The notes under the pieces: generated by a model
Seen by the model: only the letters and a program-made list of their open reading frames with translations
Database searches by the model: none
What the model was told of the DNA's origin: nothing
From: Planctomycetota bacterium
Lineage (GTDB): Bacteria > Planctomycetota > UBA1135 > GCA-002686595
Assembly (NCBI GenBank): GCA_020853575.1
Contig: JADYYP010000009.1
Coordinates: 1-64,000 of the forward strand
Length of the DNA stretch: 64,000 nucleotides
Direction: 5' to 3'
Part shown: positions 8,213 to 17,390 of the stretch, piece after piece
Numbering within the stretch: the first letter of the stretch is position 1
How the letters are laid out: every line of letters starts with the position of its first letter
Program-made: the position numbers and the translations under genes

Positions 8213-9001
8213 CTATAGCCCTGTGCTCGTGAGGCTTGCAGTGCCGCCGGCGGCGAGCAGCCGCTGGCCGAAGGCGTTGAGCACGCGAGCTCGGCCCGAG
8301 CGCACCTCGACGAGCAAGGCGTCTCGTTCCAACGCCAGCAGCGCGCTGCCCTCGAGCACCTCCACCGTTCCGAACGGCGTGGTGACCAGGGTTGGGCCGT
8401 CGATCTCGATCGAGCCCGCGTGCAACAGCAAGCGCTCGAGCTCGCGGTCCTCGGCGCAGATCATCGAGGATCCTGCGATGCGCACCGCGCCGCGGTCCTT
8501 GCGCTCGAGCTTCGCGCTGGCGTCCGCGGGAGTGACGATCCACTCCCCTCGACGCACGACTTGCGGACGGTCCTCGGCGTCCAGCGTGCGCACGCCGAGG
8601 CTGTAGCTTCCTTCCAGCGCGTACACGCGCGCTCCACCGCCGAGCGGGAACGCTCGCGAGAGCATGAAGATCAACAGGCCCGGGACGAACACCGTGCGCA
8701 GCAACATGCTGCGCGGCCCGAACAGCGCTCCACGAGCTTGGCGCAAGCGCTCGGATCGGCGCAACTCGCGCTCGCGGCGTTCGCGCTCGAGGCGACGCTC
8801 ACGCGCGATCCGCGCCGCGAGTTCGACGTCCTGGCGGAACTCGATCGCGCACTCGGGACAGCCGAGAGTGTGCTGGCGCAGGCTGCGCAGCTGCGCCTCG
8901 CCGAGTCCGCCCGCCACGAATGCGCCCAGCGCGGCGCGCGCACGCCGGCATTCCGCCGGCGCGGCGCTCGAGTCGGTACCGGGATGCTCGTCGATCGCCA
9001 T
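8213..9001 (-). CDS. Membrane protein with anti-sigma-type zinc finger and FecR-like domain
   Basis: The 262-aa product has an N-terminal zf-HC2-like element (ECRRARAALGAFVAGGLGE...LRQHTLGCPEC), the form used by anti-sigma factors to hold an ECF sigma factor. A strongly basic coiled stretch (RERRLERERRERELRRSERLRQ) and one membrane helix (SMLLRTVFVPGLLIFMLS) follow. A C-terminal beta-rich part, about 130 residues, resembles FecR-type repeats (VYALEGSYSLGV...VTPADASAKL...LVTTPFGTVEVLEG). No sigma gene is adjacent, so its partner is unknown. I chose ATG at 9001; an in-frame GTG at 9076 would add 25 residues. Confidence 0.65.
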   Translation of the reverse strand: MAIDEHPGTDSSAAPAECRRARAALGAFVAGGLGEAQLRSLRQHTLGCPECAIEFRQDVELAARIARERRLERERRERELRRSERLRQARGALFGPRSMLLRTVFVPGLLIFMLSRAFPLGGGARVYALEGSYSLGVRTLDAEDRPQVVRRGEWIVTPADASAKLERKDRGAVRIAGSSMICAEDRELERLLLHAGSIEIDGPTLVTTPFGTVEVLEGSALLALERDALLVEVRSGRARVLNAFGQRLLAAGGTASLTSTGL

Positions 9002-9121
9002 GGAGAAACCCGCCTTGGGATCGACGCTCGCGGCCCGGAGCTTGAGGCCCCGCCTAGAGCGTGCGCCCGCGGACACCGTGCGTCTCTCCCGCGGCGCGGC
9101 CGCAAAGCACCGACCGGGAGC

Positions 9122-10597
9122 TCAGCCGGCCAGGCGCTGCGCGGCGTGTTCCAGCCGGGCGAGCACGGCGCGCGGCCCGAGCAGCGCGATCACGTCGAAC
9201 AGATCCGCGCCGTGCACGACTCCGCACAACGCCAAGCGCAGCGGTTGGAAGAACGCGGGGAGCTTGATGCCCTGCTCCTGCGCCCATCCCTTCGCCGCAC
9301 CGCGCAACGCCGCCGCGTCCACCCCGTTCGCGATGCGTGGCTCGAGCCACGCGCGGTACGCGCGCAACGTCTGCACCGCACCGGGGTGCTTGCGCACGGC
9401 CTCGAGCGCCTCGGCCTCCCAGGCGACCGCCTCGTCGGGCTGGAACAAGTAGGCCACGCGGCTCGGCAGCTCGCCATAGATCGAGATGCGCGGCTGCTCG
9501 GTCTTGACGACCTCGACGAACCACGCCCAGCGCGCAGCGAGATCGGCGGGCGTCGCCAGCTTGGCCGCGACCACGAACGGCGCACAGTGCTCGGCCAGTT
9601 GCTGCGGTGTTTCCTTGCGCAGGTACTCGCCGGCCATCCACTTGAATTTGTCGATGTCGAACACCGCGCCGGCCTTCTGCACGTCCGCGATGTCGAAGTT
9701 CGCGACCAACTGGTCGATCGAGAAAATCGCGGTCCTGTCGTCCAGCGCCCACCCCTGCAGGCACAAGAAGTTGAGCACCGCCGCCGGCGGATAGCCGTTG
9801 TCGCGGTAGTCCTGGAGCGCGGTGTCACCGGTGCGCTTGGAGAGCTTCTTTCCGTCCGTGCCGAGCATCAACGGCAAGTGGCCGAACTCCGGCGGGGTCT
9901 TCGCGAGCGCGCGGTACAGCAGCACTTGCTTGGGCGTGTTGACCAAGTGTTCCTCGCCCCGGAACACGTGCGTGATGCGCATGTCGACGTCGTCGCACAC
10001 GACGCAAAAGTTGTAGGTCGGGCTGCCGTCGGAGCGCACCATGACCCAGTCGTCGACTTCCTCGTGGGCAAAGCGCACGTCGCCGCGGATGTGGTCGACG
10101 CACACGGTCTCGCCGGGAGGCACGCGGAAACGGACGACGGCGCTCTCGCCCGCCGCCACTCGCGCCGCGGCGTCCGCGCTGGAGAGCGCGGCGCAGTGTC
10201 GGTCGTAGACCTGACGCTCCTTGCGCGCGCCCTGCTGCTCGCGGACTTGCTCCAGGCGCTCCTCGGAGCAAAAGCAGTAGTAGGCGTGGCCGCTCGCCAC
10301 CAATTGGCGCGCGACCGCGCGGTACTGCGGGTACTTCTCGGATTGACGGTATGGGCCGCAGGGACCGCCGACGTCCGGACCCTCGTCCCAGTCGATTCCC
10401 AGCCAGCGCAGGCCGTCGAGGATGGCCACCTCGAACTCCTTGGTCGAACGCTCCGGATCGGTGTCCTCGATGCGCAGCAGGAACTGCCCGCCGTGACGGC
10501 GCGCATAGGCCCAATTGAACAGCGCGGTGCGCGCACCACCGATGTGCAGCTTACCAGTCGGACTCGGAGCGAAACGAACGCGGACGGGTGTGGTCAC
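9122..10597 (-). CDS. gltX: Glutamyl-tRNA synthetase
   Basis: The 491-aa protein is a class I synthetase with RFAPSPTGKLHIGGARTALFNW (HIGH motif, residues about 8-27) and KKLSKRTGD (KMSKS motif, about residue 250), plus the canonical RIEDTDPERS and FRGEEHLVNTPKQ segments. Length is normal for bacterial GluRS. The start is GTG at 10597. A CCTATTCT element lies in the leader on the reverse strand. The GluRS2 alternative (specialised for tRNA-Gln) cannot be excluded without knowing whether a second copy exists. Confidence 0.95.
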   Translation of the reverse strand: MTTPVRVRFAPSPTGKLHIGGARTALFNWAYARRHGGQFLLRIEDTDPERSTKEFEVAILDGLRWLGIDWDEGPDVGGPCGPYRQSEKYPQYRAVARQLVASGHAYYCFCSEERLEQVREQQGARKERQVYDRHCAALSSADAAARVAAGESAVVRFRVPPGETVCVDHIRGDVRFAHEEVDDWVMVRSDGSPTYNFCVVCDDVDMRITHVFRGEEHLVNTPKQVLLYRALAKTPPEFGHLPLMLGTDGKKLSKRTGDTALQDYRDNGYPPAAVLNFLCLQGWALDDRTAIFSIDQLVANFDIADVQKAGAVFDIDKFKWMAGEYLRKETPQQLAEHCAPFVVAAKLATPADLAARWAWFVEVVKTEQPRISIYGELPSRVAYLFQPDEAVAWEAEALEAVRKHPGAVQTLRAYRAWLEPRIANGVDAAALRGAAKGWAQEQGIKLPAFFQPLRLALCGVVHGADLFDVIALLGPRAVLARLEHAAQRLAG

Positions 10598-10699
10598 GGT
10601 GGAGCCTTTTCGGGGAACGGCGCGGGGCGAAGAGAATAGGGACAGCGCCGCGCTCCGACAAACGCTCGGCCCGAGGCCCTTCGCTTTGGCGCCGTGCGC

Positions 10700-10707
10700 G
10701 CTAGATT
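10700..10707 (+). promoter_or_regulatory. GCTAGATT -10 element of add
   Basis: GCTAGATT ends 6 nt before the ATG at 10714, the spacing expected when transcription begins at the start codon. No ribosome-binding site is visible, so the mRNA is probably leaderless. Confidence 0.55.
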
Positions 10708-10713
10708 CGCCCC

Positions 10714-11832
10714 ATGCAAGCGATCACGAAGGCCTCTCAATACAAGCCCGACCGCAGTGTCGTCGAACGCGTGCCGAAGGTCCTGCTCCACGAGCACCTC
10801 GACGGCGGCGTGCGACCCTCGACGGTGCTCGATCTCGCGCGCCGCGTGGGCTACCAGGAGCTGCCCTGCGAGACCGAGTCCGAGCTCGCGGATTGGTTCC
10901 ACGCGGGCGCGGCGCGCGGCTCCTTGCCGCTGTACCTGGAGGGATTCCGCCACACGATCGCGGTGATGCAGTCGCACGAAGCGCTCGAGCGCATCGCCTA
11001 CGAGTACTGCGAGGACATGGCGCGCGACAACGTCGTGTACTCCGAGGTGCGCTTCGCGCCGCACTTCCACACTTCCGAGGGCCTGGGCTTGGACGGCGTG
11101 ATGCGCGCGGTGCTGTCCGGCCTCGAGCACGGCAAGCAGGACTTCAAGGTCAGCGCGGGCTTGATCGTCTGCGGCATGCGCAATCAGTCGCCCGACCTGT
11201 CGTTCAAGCTGGCCGAGTTGGCCGTCGCCTACCGCGACCAGGGTTGCGTCGGATTCGACCTCGCGGGCGAAGAGGCCGGACATCCGGCCAAGGAACACCT
11301 GCGCGCCTTCGAGCACGTCAAGCGCGCGAATTTCTCGATCACGATCCACGCCGGCGAGAGCTTCGGCCCCGAGAGCATCTGGCAGGCGCTGCAATACTGT
11401 GGGGCGCACCGCATCGGACACGGGACGCGCCTGATCGAGGACATCGTGATCTACGAGGGCAAGGTGATCAAAGTCGGCGCGCTCGCACAGTACGTGCTGG
11501 ACCACCGCATCCCGATCGAGGTCTGCCTGTCGAGCAACGTGCACACGGGCGCGACCCCTTCGATGGCCGAGCATCCCTTCCGCTTCTACATGGACCGCGG
11601 CTTCCGCGTGACGTTGAACACCGACAATCGTCTGATGAGCCGCACGACGATGACCGACGAGTACACGATCGCCGTCGAGCAGTTCGGGTGCACGCTCTCC
11701 GACCTCGAAAAGATCACCATCAACGGCATGAAGAGCGCGTTCTCGCACTACGACGAGCGTGTGCGCTGCATCTTCGAACGCGTCAAGCCGGGCTACGCCA
11801 AGCTGCGCGAGGAATTGGGATTGACGATCTGA
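10714..11832 (+). CDS. add: Adenosine deaminase
   Basis: The 372-aa protein contains the metal-dependent deaminase signatures LLHEHLDGG (first zinc His pair), ITIHAGE with catalytic Glu (about residue 212), CLSSNVHTG and VTLNTDNRLMS (the final motif as NTDN instead of the more common NTDDP). It would convert adenosine or deoxyadenosine to inosine in purine salvage; related 6-aminodeoxyfutalosine or adenine deaminases share the fold. The start ATG is fixed by the -10-like element 6 nt upstream. A GAAAGGAG site just past its stop serves the next gene, suggesting a two-gene transcript. Confidence 0.9.
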   Translation: MQAITKASQYKPDRSVVERVPKVLLHEHLDGGVRPSTVLDLARRVGYQELPCETESELADWFHAGAARGSLPLYLEGFRHTIAVMQSHEALERIAYEYCEDMARDNVVYSEVRFAPHFHTSEGLGLDGVMRAVLSGLEHGKQDFKVSAGLIVCGMRNQSPDLSFKLAELAVAYRDQGCVGFDLAGEEAGHPAKEHLRAFEHVKRANFSITIHAGESFGPESIWQALQYCGAHRIGHGTRLIEDIVIYEGKVIKVGALAQYVLDHRIPIEVCLSSNVHTGATPSMAEHPFRFYMDRGFRVTLNTDNRLMSRTTMTDEYTIAVEQFGCTLSDLEKITINGMKSAFSHYDERVRCIFERVKPGYAKLREELGLTI

Positions 11833-11845
11833 AAGGAGCTGCGCC

Positions 11846-13369
11846 GTGCTCGACCGCACCACCGAAGAAGCCCGCAACGCAGTCGACATCGCGCGTCAAT
11901 TCGCCACCGCCCACGGCACGGGGATCGTCGACGACGCGCACCTGCTGATCGGCTGCTGCCGCACCCGCGACTCGCTGGCCGCGCGCGTGCTGCTCGGTTG
12001 CGGTCACGATCCCAGCGAGGTCTGTGCGCGAGCCGAAGCGCGCGCGGCGGCCTTGCCGAAGTCGCCGGCGAGCACCGGGCAGTTGCCGCTGACCCCTTCG
12101 GCCAAGCGCATGCTCGAGCTCGCGCTCGAGGAATGCACCGCTCTCGGACACGCACGCTGCGGCACGCACCATCTGTTGCTCGGGCTGCTGCGCTCGGAGA
12201 GTCCACTGGGGGAGAACTTGCGGCGCAGTGGACTCGAGCGCGCGGAGGCACGGCGTGTGGCGGACGTGGTGCAGCGCTCCGCTGGGGACTCGGCGGCCGC
12301 GCCGGAGCACACCGAGCGACGCGAGAGCCCGGCCGCGAGCGCTCGCCCGGCCTGGCCCGCGCCGCGCGGAATCGCGGGACGAGTCGAGTCGTTGGCGCAC
12401 GCCAGCGCCTGCTTGCGAGGGAACCCCGCGGGCGAAGCGTGCGAGCGTGAGCTGCTGGTCTACCTGCCCCCGCACTACGACGGCACGCGGCGCTTTCCGG
12501 TGGCCTTCCTGTTGGCGAGCTTCACCAGCCACGCGCGCGATTTCCTCGAGACTCACCCATGGCGCCGCGGAGTGATCGCGGAACTGGATCGCCAGATCGT
12601 GAACGGCACGTGCGAGCCCCTGATCGTCGCCCTGCCCGACGCTTGGACGCGCTTCGGCGGCAGCCAGTACGTCGACTCTGGCTATTTGGGTCCGTTCGCG
12701 CGCTACGTGGGCGAGGAACTGGTCGCCCTCGTCGACCGCGAGTTCGCCACGCTCGCCGGACGGCGCGCGGTCGTGGGCAAATCCTCGGGTGGTTTCGGCG
12801 CGCTGCACTTGGCGCTGCGCTATCCAGGCGTGTTCCCGGTCGTGGCCTCGATCAGCGGCGATTGCGACTTCGAAGCGTGCTTCGGTGGCGAGTTGTACGC
12901 CTGCCTTCGCGGCCTCGTGCCCTTCGGAGGCGACCCGGCGCGTTTCCTGGCGGATTTCGAGGCGCGACCGGAGCTCGAGGGCGACCGACACGCGGTGCTC
13001 AACGTGCTCGCGATGTCCGCGTGCTACTCACCCAATCCGAGTTCGCCGCTGGGATTCGACTTGCCGATGGACGCGCGCACGGGCGCGCGGATCGAGAGCG
13101 TCTGGCGCCGCTGGCTGGCCTTCGATCCGCTCTACGCTTGCGAGCGCCACGTCGAAACCCTGCGCAAGCTCGAGCTCCTGCACCTGGAATGCGGTCTGCG
13201 CGACGAGTACCACTTGCAGTGGGGCCTGCGGAAGCTCGCGGACAAGCTGCGCGCGCTCGGCGTGGCGTTCGACCACGAAGAGCACCAGGGCTCGCACCGC
13301 GGCATCTCCCAGCGCTACCAACTCGTGCTGCCCAAGCTCGCGCGCGTGCTCGCCGCGCGGCGAGGCTAG
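11846..13369 (+). CDS. Fusion of Clp N-terminal domain and putative esterase
   Basis: The 507-aa protein starts with the two-repeat Clp N domain ([17 protein letters not shown]...[12 protein letters not shown] and [19 protein letters not shown]...[12 protein letters not shown], residues about 1-140), normally found on ClpA/ClpC. A linker and an esterase-D-like alpha/beta-hydrolase follow, with [41 protein letters not shown], the nucleophile motif [12 protein letters not shown], and a late His in [12 protein letters not shown]. The AAA modules of Clp are absent. GTG start with GAAAGGAGC 6 nt upstream. Its stop overlaps the stop of queF (CTAG). The role of a Clp_N adaptor domain on a hydrolase is not known to me. 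Confidence 0.8.
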   Translation: MLDRTTEEARNAVDIARQFATAHGTGIVDDAHLLIGCCRTRDSLAARVLLGCGHDPSEVCARAEARAAALPKSPASTGQLPLTPSAKRMLELALEECTALGHARCGTHHLLLGLLRSESPLGENLRRSGLERAEARRVADVVQRSAGDSAAAPEHTERRESPAASARPAWPAPRGIAGRVESLAHASACLRGNPAGEACERELLVYLPPHYDGTRRFPVAFLLASFTSHARDFLETHPWRRGVIAELDRQIVNGTCEPLIVALPDAWTRFGGSQYVDSGYLGPFARYVGEELVALVDREFATLAGRRAVVGKSSGGFGALHLALRYPGVFPVVASISGDCDFEACFGGELYACLRGLVPFGGDPARFLADFEARPELEGDRHAVLNVLAMSACYSPNPSSPLGFDLPMDARTGARIESVWRRWLAFDPLYACERHVETLRKLELLHLECGLRDEYHLQWGLRKLADKLRALGVAFDHEEHQGSHRGISQRYQLVLPKLARVLAARRG

Positions 13370-13740
13370 CGCCGCCGCGCCTTCGCCGGCGCGGCGTGCG
13401 AGGCCTCGACCACCGTCTTGATGCCGCCGCGCACGTAGAACTCGCCCTCGACGGTCATGCGGCGCGGGCGCGTCGCGGCCACCAGATCGTCGAGGATCTG
13501 GTTGGTGACGGCTTCGTGGAAATGCCCCGTGTCGCGAAAGGACCACAGGTAGAGCTTGAGGCTCTTGAGCTCGACGCATGTGCGCTCGGGCACGTAGCGG
13601 ATGCGCAACGTGGCAAAGTCCGGCTGGCCGGTCTTGGGGCACAGACAGGTGAATTCCGGGCACTCGAAGCGGATCTCGTAATCGCGCTCCGGGCAGGGGT
13701 TGGGGAAGGTATCCAGGGCTCGGTGAGGACGCGTCGACAT
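13366..13740 (-). CDS. queF: NADPH-dependent preQ0 reductase QueF (short type)
   Basis: The 124-aa protein matches the short QueF family: [41 protein letters not shown] includes the catalytic Cys (C-P-K-T-G context) and the QueF motif ELKSLK, followed by [19 protein letters not shown]. QueF reduces 7-cyano-7-deazaguanine to preQ1 in queuosine biosynthesis. The ATG at 13740 lies 11 nt after GCTAGAGT (13759-13752, reverse strand). It converges on the Clp_N-esterase gene and shares the CTAG stop bases. No other queuosine genes are in the window. Confidence 0.93.
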   Translation of the reverse strand: MSTRPHRALDTFPNPCPERDYEIRFECPEFTCLCPKTGQPDFATLRIRYVPERTCVELKSLKLYLWSFRDTGHFHEAVTNQILDDLVAATRPRRMTVEGEFYVRGGIKTVVEASHAAPAKARRR

Positions 13741-13892
13741 GGCTCGAGCGCACTCTAGCGCCGCGCGCCCCGATGCGTGCCAGCCTCCTGCCCGCGTGCT
13801 CAAATTGGTAGCTTGGCCGCGCTCGAGTGAGGGATCGTCCCTCCGCCGCACGCGCCCCCGGTCCGCACCCCCACACCCCGCCGCACCGCTCC

Positions 13893-16800
13893 ATGGCATC
13901 TCCGTCGCGCCCGCGAGGCCTCGTACTCCTCGCGCTGTTCCTCTCTGGTCTCGCCGGCCTGATGCACGAGGTGGTGTGGGCCAAGCTGCTCGCCAACCTG
14001 ACCGGGAGCACGGCCAAGTCGCACGCCGTCGTGCTCAGCGTGTTCATGGGTGGCCTGGCGATCGGAGCGATCCTCTTCGGCCGGCGCTCGGACAAGCGCG
14101 AGCGACCGCTCAAGGTCTACGTGTGGCTCGAGCTCTCCATCGCGGCCTACTGCCTGGTGCTGCCGCTGCTGACCAAGGGCGCCGGCGCGATCTACGAGGG
14201 CTTGGCCGCGGCGACCTTCGAGCAAGCTGGGCTCAAGCTGACCCTGCGCCTGATCCTGTCGCTGGCGGTGGTGCTCTTGCCCGCGGTGCTGATGGGCGGA
14301 ACGCTGCCGGTGCTCGCGCGCTACCTGATCGAGGAGGTGGCGCAGACGCGCAAGGCCGTCGCCAGTCTGTACGCGCTCAACAACATCGGCGCGGTGCTCG
14401 GATCGGGCGCGGCGGGCTTCTATCTGTTGCCCGAGCTGGGGATCTGGTCCGCGCTGGTCGTGGCCTCGACCATGAACGTGATCGCAGCCGGCCTGGTGTG
14501 GCTGGCCGATCGACGCGCGCAGTACACGCCGCGAGCGCTGGAGTCGACGCCCTCGCTGGCGTCCCACGCGAGCTACAGCGCGAGCCAGTTCAAGGTGACG
14601 CTGTTCGCGCTGGCGCTCTCGGGCTTCGCCGCCATGGGCTACGAGGTCGTCTTCCTGCGCGTGATCGCACTGGGCTTCGGCTCGTCGAACAACTCGTTCA
14701 CCGTGATGTTGATGTGCTTCATCACCGGCATCGGCATCGGCAGTTGGCTGGTCTCGGTGATCGACATCAAGCGACCCCTGTGGTGGCTCGCGGCGTCGCA
14801 GGCGGCGGTGATGGTCTCGCTGGTCGCGATCACACCGCTGATGGAGCAGCTCCCCTACCAGATCAGCTCACTGCGCACGGCACTCCTGGAGTGGCCCAGC
14901 GATCCCGCGGCGTTCTCCGCAGCGACCACTCCCACGGGAGCCATCGAGCACGGCTACGCCTTGTTCCTCGCCGGCCAAGCGGGCTACTGCTTCCTGATGC
15001 TGTTGCTGCCGACGATGTGCATCGGCTTCGGCTTCCCGCTGGTCTCGCAGATCCAAGCGCGCAGCGCGCAGTCGATCGGCAGCACGATCGGGAACACCTA
15101 TGCCTGGAACACGGTCGGCAACGTGCTGGGCGTGGTCGTCACCAGCCTGGCGCTGATGCCGCTCTTCGGCATGGAAGGCTCGTTCCACGCCAATCTGGCG
15201 TTGAACGGGCTCGCGGCGTTGCTCCTGATCATCGCCGCCAGCGAAGCCTCGATCCCCGCGCGCGGCACGTTGCTCGCCGGCACAGTGGGCGCGCTGGCGT
15301 TGTACCTGAGCAGCGGCTTGGAGTGGTCCAAGGTGATCCGCCAGAGCGAGGGGCACCTGCGCCTGCGCAAGCCGGCGCCGCCGGATGCCGACGCGCTCTT
15401 GCTCTCGCGCCATCCCGCGAGCAGCTACGCGGCCTGGAAGCGCAAGCACTTGCGCGATCCCGACACCAAGGCCGACGGCTGGGACGAGTTCTTCCTCAAG
15501 GAAGACGCCGACACCAACGTCATGGGTGTGCGCCGCGAGCGACTGGCCGCGATCTACATCAACAGCAAGGGCGACGCCTCGACCGGCCCGCTCGACATGA
15601 TCACCTTCCTGCTCTCGGGGCACATCCCGATGTTCTTCCTGGAGCAGCCCAAGAACGTGATGGTCGTCGGGCACGGCTCGGGCGTGACCACTGGCGCGAT
15701 CTCGCTCTATCCGCAGGTCGAGCGCATCGACGTGGTCGAGATCTCCAAGGCGGTATTCGACGCGGACTATCTGTTCGCCAACTCGAACCACCACGTGCTG
15801 TCGAATCCCAAGACCCACATGTACCTCGACGACGCGCGCACGTTCCTGCGCACCGTGCCGCGCAAGTACGACTTGATCGTCTCGCAGCCGTCGAACCCGT
15901 GGATCGCCGGCATCGGCAGCTTGTTCACGGTCGACTTCTTCGAGGACTGCCGCGATCGTCTGACCGACGACGGAATCATGATGGTGTGGTTCCATCACTA
16001 CGAGCAGTCGAACGAGACGATCCAGTTGATCACGCGCACGATCAACGAGGTCTTCCCCAACGTCGAGTGCTTCCTGACCGTCGAGTCGGACGTCATCGGC
16101 CTGGCCTCGATGAAGCCCTTGAAGGTCGACTTCGCGGCCATGGAGCAGCGCTTCGAGCTGCACGAGGTGCGCAGCGACCTGGCGCGCGTCGGCGTCTACA
16201 ACCTGACCAGCCTGCTCGCCTACCACGGCGTGTCGCCCGCGCATTTCCGCGCGCTCGTCGGCGAAGGGCCGCTCAACACCGACGACCACCAATTGCTCGA
16301 GTACAAGGGTGCCTACAACATGTTCGTCGGGCGTGACGCGAACTTGCTCGACGCCGACGCCGGATTCGACACGCTCCCCGACGGCAAAACCGATTCGCTC
16401 CTCGACCGCTACATCGGTTGGCGTGCGGCGCAGAACGAGCCGATGCACACCGACGAGATGCACATCGCGACCGCGACGGTCGAGAACATCTTGACCCGCG
16501 AGCACCGCCTGGCGAAGACGCTGCACCGGCGCCTGGACGAGACCACCGACCAGTCACAACCCTCGAACGTGGCGCGCGGCAAGCGCGTGGCACCCGCGGA
16601 AATGCAGTTCTCCGAGGCCTTCAACTGGGCGCAGTACATCGCGGCCACCGCCGGTCCGGAGACGGCCTTGCCCTATTTCCAGCGCGCCGTGGAGTGCGAG
16701 CCGAAGAACAGCGGAGCGTCCCTGTCCCTGGCCGGTGGGCTGCAAGCGCTGGGGCGCACCGAGGAGGCCGTGGCCGTGCTGCAGCGCGTGATCGACAACA

Positions 16801-17369
16801 AGACCACGCGCACCGATCCGCAGCTCACGCTGGCGCGCATGGCGATCCGTGGACAGCGCATCGAGGACGCCAAGCAGATCCTGAAGCGCCTGATCGAGTA
16901 CGAGGAAAACGGCGTCGCGCTGATGCTGATGGGCGAGCTCGCGGGCGGCTACGACAACGATTACGTCGCGGCCAAGGACTACTTCCTGCGAGCGATCGTG
17001 CGCGATCCCAAGTTGAGCATGTGGCAGGCGAGCATGAACTACACGCAGATCCTCAAGCGTGAGGCTTCCGAGCGTTACGCGAAGGCCCCGGGCGATCCCG
17101 CGGCCATCGAGGAGACGCGCGCACTGCTCAGCGAGGCACGCTCGGAGATCAACTACGCGCTGTACCACAATCCCAACGTGGGTGACTTGCAGCAGCAGTT
17201 GGCGCAGATCCAAGCGATGCTGGGCTCGCTGCCGCAGCCGGGCGCGATCGGCGTCACGCCTCCCCCCGCGCAGACGCCCCCGACGCAGACTGCGCCGCAA
17301 ACCCAACAGCCGACGGCTCCGGGGACGGACCCGGCTCCGGGGCCCGAGTCTCCCTCGAAGAACGGGTGA
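13893..17369 (+). CDS. Membrane-fused spermidine-synthase-like protein with TPR tail
   Basis: The 1158-aa protein starts with a multi-helix membrane domain ([24 protein letters not shown] onward, about 12 predicted segments to residue ~480). A cytoplasmic aminopropyltransferase-like domain follows: [14 protein letters not shown] (AdoMet-type nucleotide loop, ~residue 590), [25 protein letters not shown] and [18 protein letters not shown]. The last 250 residues are TPR-like, ending in a Pro/Thr/Gln-rich tail. Such fused spermidine synthases often have unknown acceptors. ATG at 13893 begins right before the first membrane helix. Confidence 0.82.
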   Translation: MASPSRPRGLVLLALFLSGLAGLMHEVVWAKLLANLTGSTAKSHAVVLSVFMGGLAIGAILFGRRSDKRERPLKVYVWLELSIAAYCLVLPLLTKGAGAIYEGLAAATFEQAGLKLTLRLILSLAVVLLPAVLMGGTLPVLARYLIEEVAQTRKAVASLYALNNIGAVLGSGAAGFYLLPELGIWSALVVASTMNVIAAGLVWLADRRAQYTPRALESTPSLASHASYSASQFKVTLFALALSGFAAMGYEVVFLRVIALGFGSSNNSFTVMLMCFITGIGIGSWLVSVIDIKRPLWWLAASQAAVMVSLVAITPLMEQLPYQISSLRTALLEWPSDPAAFSAATTPTGAIEHGYALFLAGQAGYCFLMLLLPTMCIGFGFPLVSQIQARSAQSIGSTIGNTYAWNTVGNVLGVVVTSLALMPLFGMEGSFHANLALNGLAALLLIIAASEASIPARGTLLAGTVGALALYLSSGLEWSKVIRQSEGHLRLRKPAPPDADALLLSRHPASSYAAWKRKHLRDPDTKADGWDEFFLKEDADTNVMGVRRERLAAIYINSKGDASTGPLDMITFLLSGHIPMFFLEQPKNVMVVGHGSGVTTGAISLYPQVERIDVVEISKAVFDADYLFANSNHHVLSNPKTHMYLDDARTFLRTVPRKYDLIVSQPSNPWIAGIGSLFTVDFFEDCRDRLTDDGIMMVWFHHYEQSNETIQLITRTINEVFPNVECFLTVESDVIGLASMKPLKVDFAAMEQRFELHEVRSDLARVGVYNLTSLLAYHGVSPAHFRALVGEGPLNTDDHQLLEYKGAYNMFVGRDANLLDADAGFDTLPDGKTDSLLDRYIGWRAAQNEPMHTDEMHIATATVENILTREHRLAKTLHRRLDETTDQSQPSNVARGKRVAPAEMQFSEAFNWAQYIAATAGPETALPYFQRAVECEPKNSGASLSLAGGLQALGRTEEAVAVLQRVIDNKTTRTDPQLTLARMAIRGQRIEDAKQILKRLIEYEENGVALMLMGELAGGYDNDYVAAKDYFLRAIVRDPKLSMWQASMNYTQILKREASERYAKAPGDPAAIEETRALLSEARSEINYALYHNPNVGDLQQQLAQIQAMLGSLPQPGAIGVTPPPAQTPPTQTAPQTQQPTAPGTDPAPGPESPSKNG

Positions 17370-17390
17370 CGCGCTCGCGCGCGAGGAGCG

